Below the pieces are notes generated by a model. That model did not search any database. It worked only from the letters and a program-made list of their open reading frames with translations, and had not been told where the DNA came from. Below are positions 63,045 through 64,000 of a stretch of DNA of 64,000 nt, piece by piece. Source of the DNA: Pseudomonas sp. BP8 (GTDB taxonomy: Bacteria > Pseudomonadota > Gammaproteobacteria > Pseudomonadales > Pseudomonadaceae). Positions within the stretch are counted from its first letter, which is position 1, and the number at the start of each line of letters is the position of its first letter. The translations under genes were made by a program, and so were the position numbers. The stretch lies in the NCBI RefSeq assembly GCF_017875955.1, contig NZ_JAGINK010000001.1, forward strand, positions 2,820,501-2,884,500, in the 5' to 3' direction.

Positions 63045-63365
63045 ATGGCAAAAAAAGAAAAGTTACCGCCAGGCGCACACGGCGGCGCAGAAGGTTTCCG
63101 CGTTATTGGTGACATCCTGTTTTGGGGTTTTTGGACGCCGATCCTTTACATCATCTTCGCGCCCTGGTTAAGCGTGGCGGTCGTCAACTACTGGCCGAAG
63201 CCCATTTTTGCTGGCTTCTTCAACGCAATGGCTTCCACTGGCTGGCTGGTCATCTCTGTAATTGCATTCGTCTGGGCAGCGGGCTCACATGCTGTGGGCT
63301 ATTACCGGCAGCAGCAATCGAGAAAGAAGTTCGCCGCATCCCTCGCAGCCAAGAAGGCGCCATGA
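63045..63365 (+). CDS. Small membrane protein, unknown function (106 aa)
   Basis: The protein has two membrane helices (ILFWGFWTPILYIIFAPWLS and GWLVISVIAFVWAAGSHAVG) and a Lys/Arg-rich C-terminal tail (RQQQSRKKFAASLAAKKAP) probably in the cytoplasm. An AGGAG site precedes the ATG. I do not recognise a family. It lies alone between the HbpS-like gene and REP elements. Confidence 0.6.
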   Translation: MAKKEKLPPGAHGGAEGFRVIGDILFWGFWTPILYIIFAPWLSVAVVNYWPKPIFAGFFNAMASTGWLVISVIAFVWAAGSHAVGYYRQQQSRKKFAASLAAKKAP

Positions 63366-63693
63366 CTGCAACGCACCTTCTTGCGGACGGTGCGTGTTAC
63401 CTGCTGGTCTCCCGGAGAAAACGGGTTTCGCCCGTGTCCTAGGGCAAGCCCGCTCGTATGTGAGCGGGGCGAAGGTCGGCCGGTACGCCTGGCAGCTATC
63501 GACCCATAGCTTTCGGGCCATGCTGTCGCGAGGAGAACAAAGCCCGTACATGCGGTGCGTATCCTGTAGGAGCGGGCTTGCCCCGCGAACACGGGCGAAG
63601 CCGGTGCCATACACCACGATGGCTGTACCGGCCTCTTCGCGGGCAATCAGGACTGCACGCCACATCATAAAATTTAGGGAAGAGATACGTTAA
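63366..63693. other. Intergenic region with degenerate REP elements
   Basis: This 328-base stretch has no gene I can support. A REP element (63563-63590) is intact, and fragments lie near 63440-63470 and at 63630-63644. Short segments such as GGGCGAAGCCGGTGCCATAC also occur near 28340, a typical pseudomonad intergenic motif. An AGGGA ribosome site for the NUDIX gene ends the region. Confidence 0.6.
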
Positions 63694-64000
63694 ATGCGTG
63701 AGCGAAAGGCAGCACGATTACTAGTTATAAGCCCCTCTCGAGATGTCCTGCTTTTCAAATTTCTTCACAAAGACGGTGCCTTGGCTGGGAGAAATTACTG
63801 GGCCACCCCTGGCGGTGGCCTTGAGGATGGAGAAACATTTCACGCCGCGGCACTACGTGAACTGCGTGAGGAGACCGGTATTGAGGTCAACAAAGTTGTA
63901 GGGCCTGTGGCAGATCGCAGGTTTGCAATGCTCCTGCCCAGCGGCGAGACGGTATTGGCAGTTGAGCAATATTTCGTTGTGCACGCAGAAAATCTTGTCC
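63694..64000 (+). CDS. NUDIX hydrolase, 5' part (runs off the window)
   Basis: The first 102 codons are visible: MRERKAARLLVISPSRDVLL, then the NUDIX box (GGGLEDGETFHAAALRELRE and ETGI), with the GX5EX7REUXEEXGU pattern intact. The enzyme hydrolyses nucleoside diphosphates linked to another moiety; which substrate cannot be told. The sequence is less GC-rich than most of the window. The ATG at 63694 has an AGGGA 16 bases upstream; no in-frame alternative is better. Confidence 0.88.
   Translation, partial: MRERKAARLLVISPSRDVLLFKFLHKDGALAGRNYWATPGGGLEDGETFHAAALRELREETGIEVNKVVGPVADRRFAMLLPSGETVLAVEQYFVVHAENLV

Overview
This is a stretch of Pseudomonas chromosome, most likely of the putida/fluorescens lineage. 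The evidence is the high GC content, the recurrent REP elements with the GCGGGGCAAGCCCGCTCC core typical of that genus, and pseudomonad-type genes (NfuA, Kup, a DUF2388 protein, many LysR, GntR and DauR-type regulators). No rRNA, tRNA, CRISPR array or complete insertion sequence was recognised. A few patches (about 27.2-28.5 kb, 45.2-45.8 kb, 61.5-62.4 kb and the last 300 bases) are less GC-rich, and some carry gene remnants or repeats.

Layout. 0-5 kb: 3' end of a membrane acyltransferase, nfuA, a copper-handling pair (SCO lipoprotein and PCu(A)C chaperone), and an azlC-azlD-araC operon read leftward with overlapping ends. 5-10.5 kb: a Sel1-like secreted protein, then a three-gene set (YqcI/YcgG-family putative heme N-oxygenase, LysE-type exporter, SGNH hydrolase) divergent from a GcvA-like LysR regulator. 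10.5-19.3 kb: LysR/MFS pair, DNA polymerase II, diguanylate cyclase, DUF4174 and DUF2388 proteins, a VOC protein and a HEAT-repeat protein. 19.3-23 kb: XRE-cupin regulator divergent from a DMT transporter, followed by a sarcosine/N-methyltryptophan oxidase-like flavoenzyme overlapping a NlpA/MetQ-type binding protein. 23-28.5 kb: an ABC exporter, a low-complexity secreted protein, an SDR enzyme and an orphan outer-membrane beta-barrel.

28.5-43 kb is a pectin/galacturonate catabolic island. Leftward: KdgM-type porin, uronate dehydrogenase and an SMP-30 lactonase. Rightward: an enolase-superfamily sugar-acid enzyme, a complete oligopeptide-type ABC importer with two paralogous binding proteins, and a GH28 exo-polygalacturonase. 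Two FadR-type GntR regulators close the island. The inferred flow is: oligogalacturonides cross the outer membrane by KdgM, are trimmed in the periplasm by GH28, are imported by the ABC system, and galacturonate is oxidised to galactarolactone and opened to galactarate. A near-palindromic site, AAGTTGTACGATAACTT-like, occurs twice in the divergent promoter region of the two operons.

43-51 kb: Kup potassium transporter, a decayed GST gene, then a putative amino-acid-oxidation locus: a Tat-exported FAD oxidoreductase and an exported RidA, convergent with a DauR-like regulator, a PLP dehydratase and an ornithine-cyclodeaminase-family reductase. 51-64 kb: VOC protein, quinone oxidoreductase, aldehyde dehydrogenase with divergent LysR, a triple-PAS LuxR regulator divergent from a membrane protein, a TonB-dependent siderophore receptor with a signalling domain, a small lipoprotein, a B3/4-domain protein with tiny coupled ORFs, an internally shortened HbpS/GlcG-like protein, and a truncated NUDIX gene at the right edge.

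The best candidates for something undescribed are the YqcI/YcgG-LysE-SGNH cluster (7.1-8.5 kb) and the exported oxidase/RidA plus DauR locus (45.8-50.9 kb).
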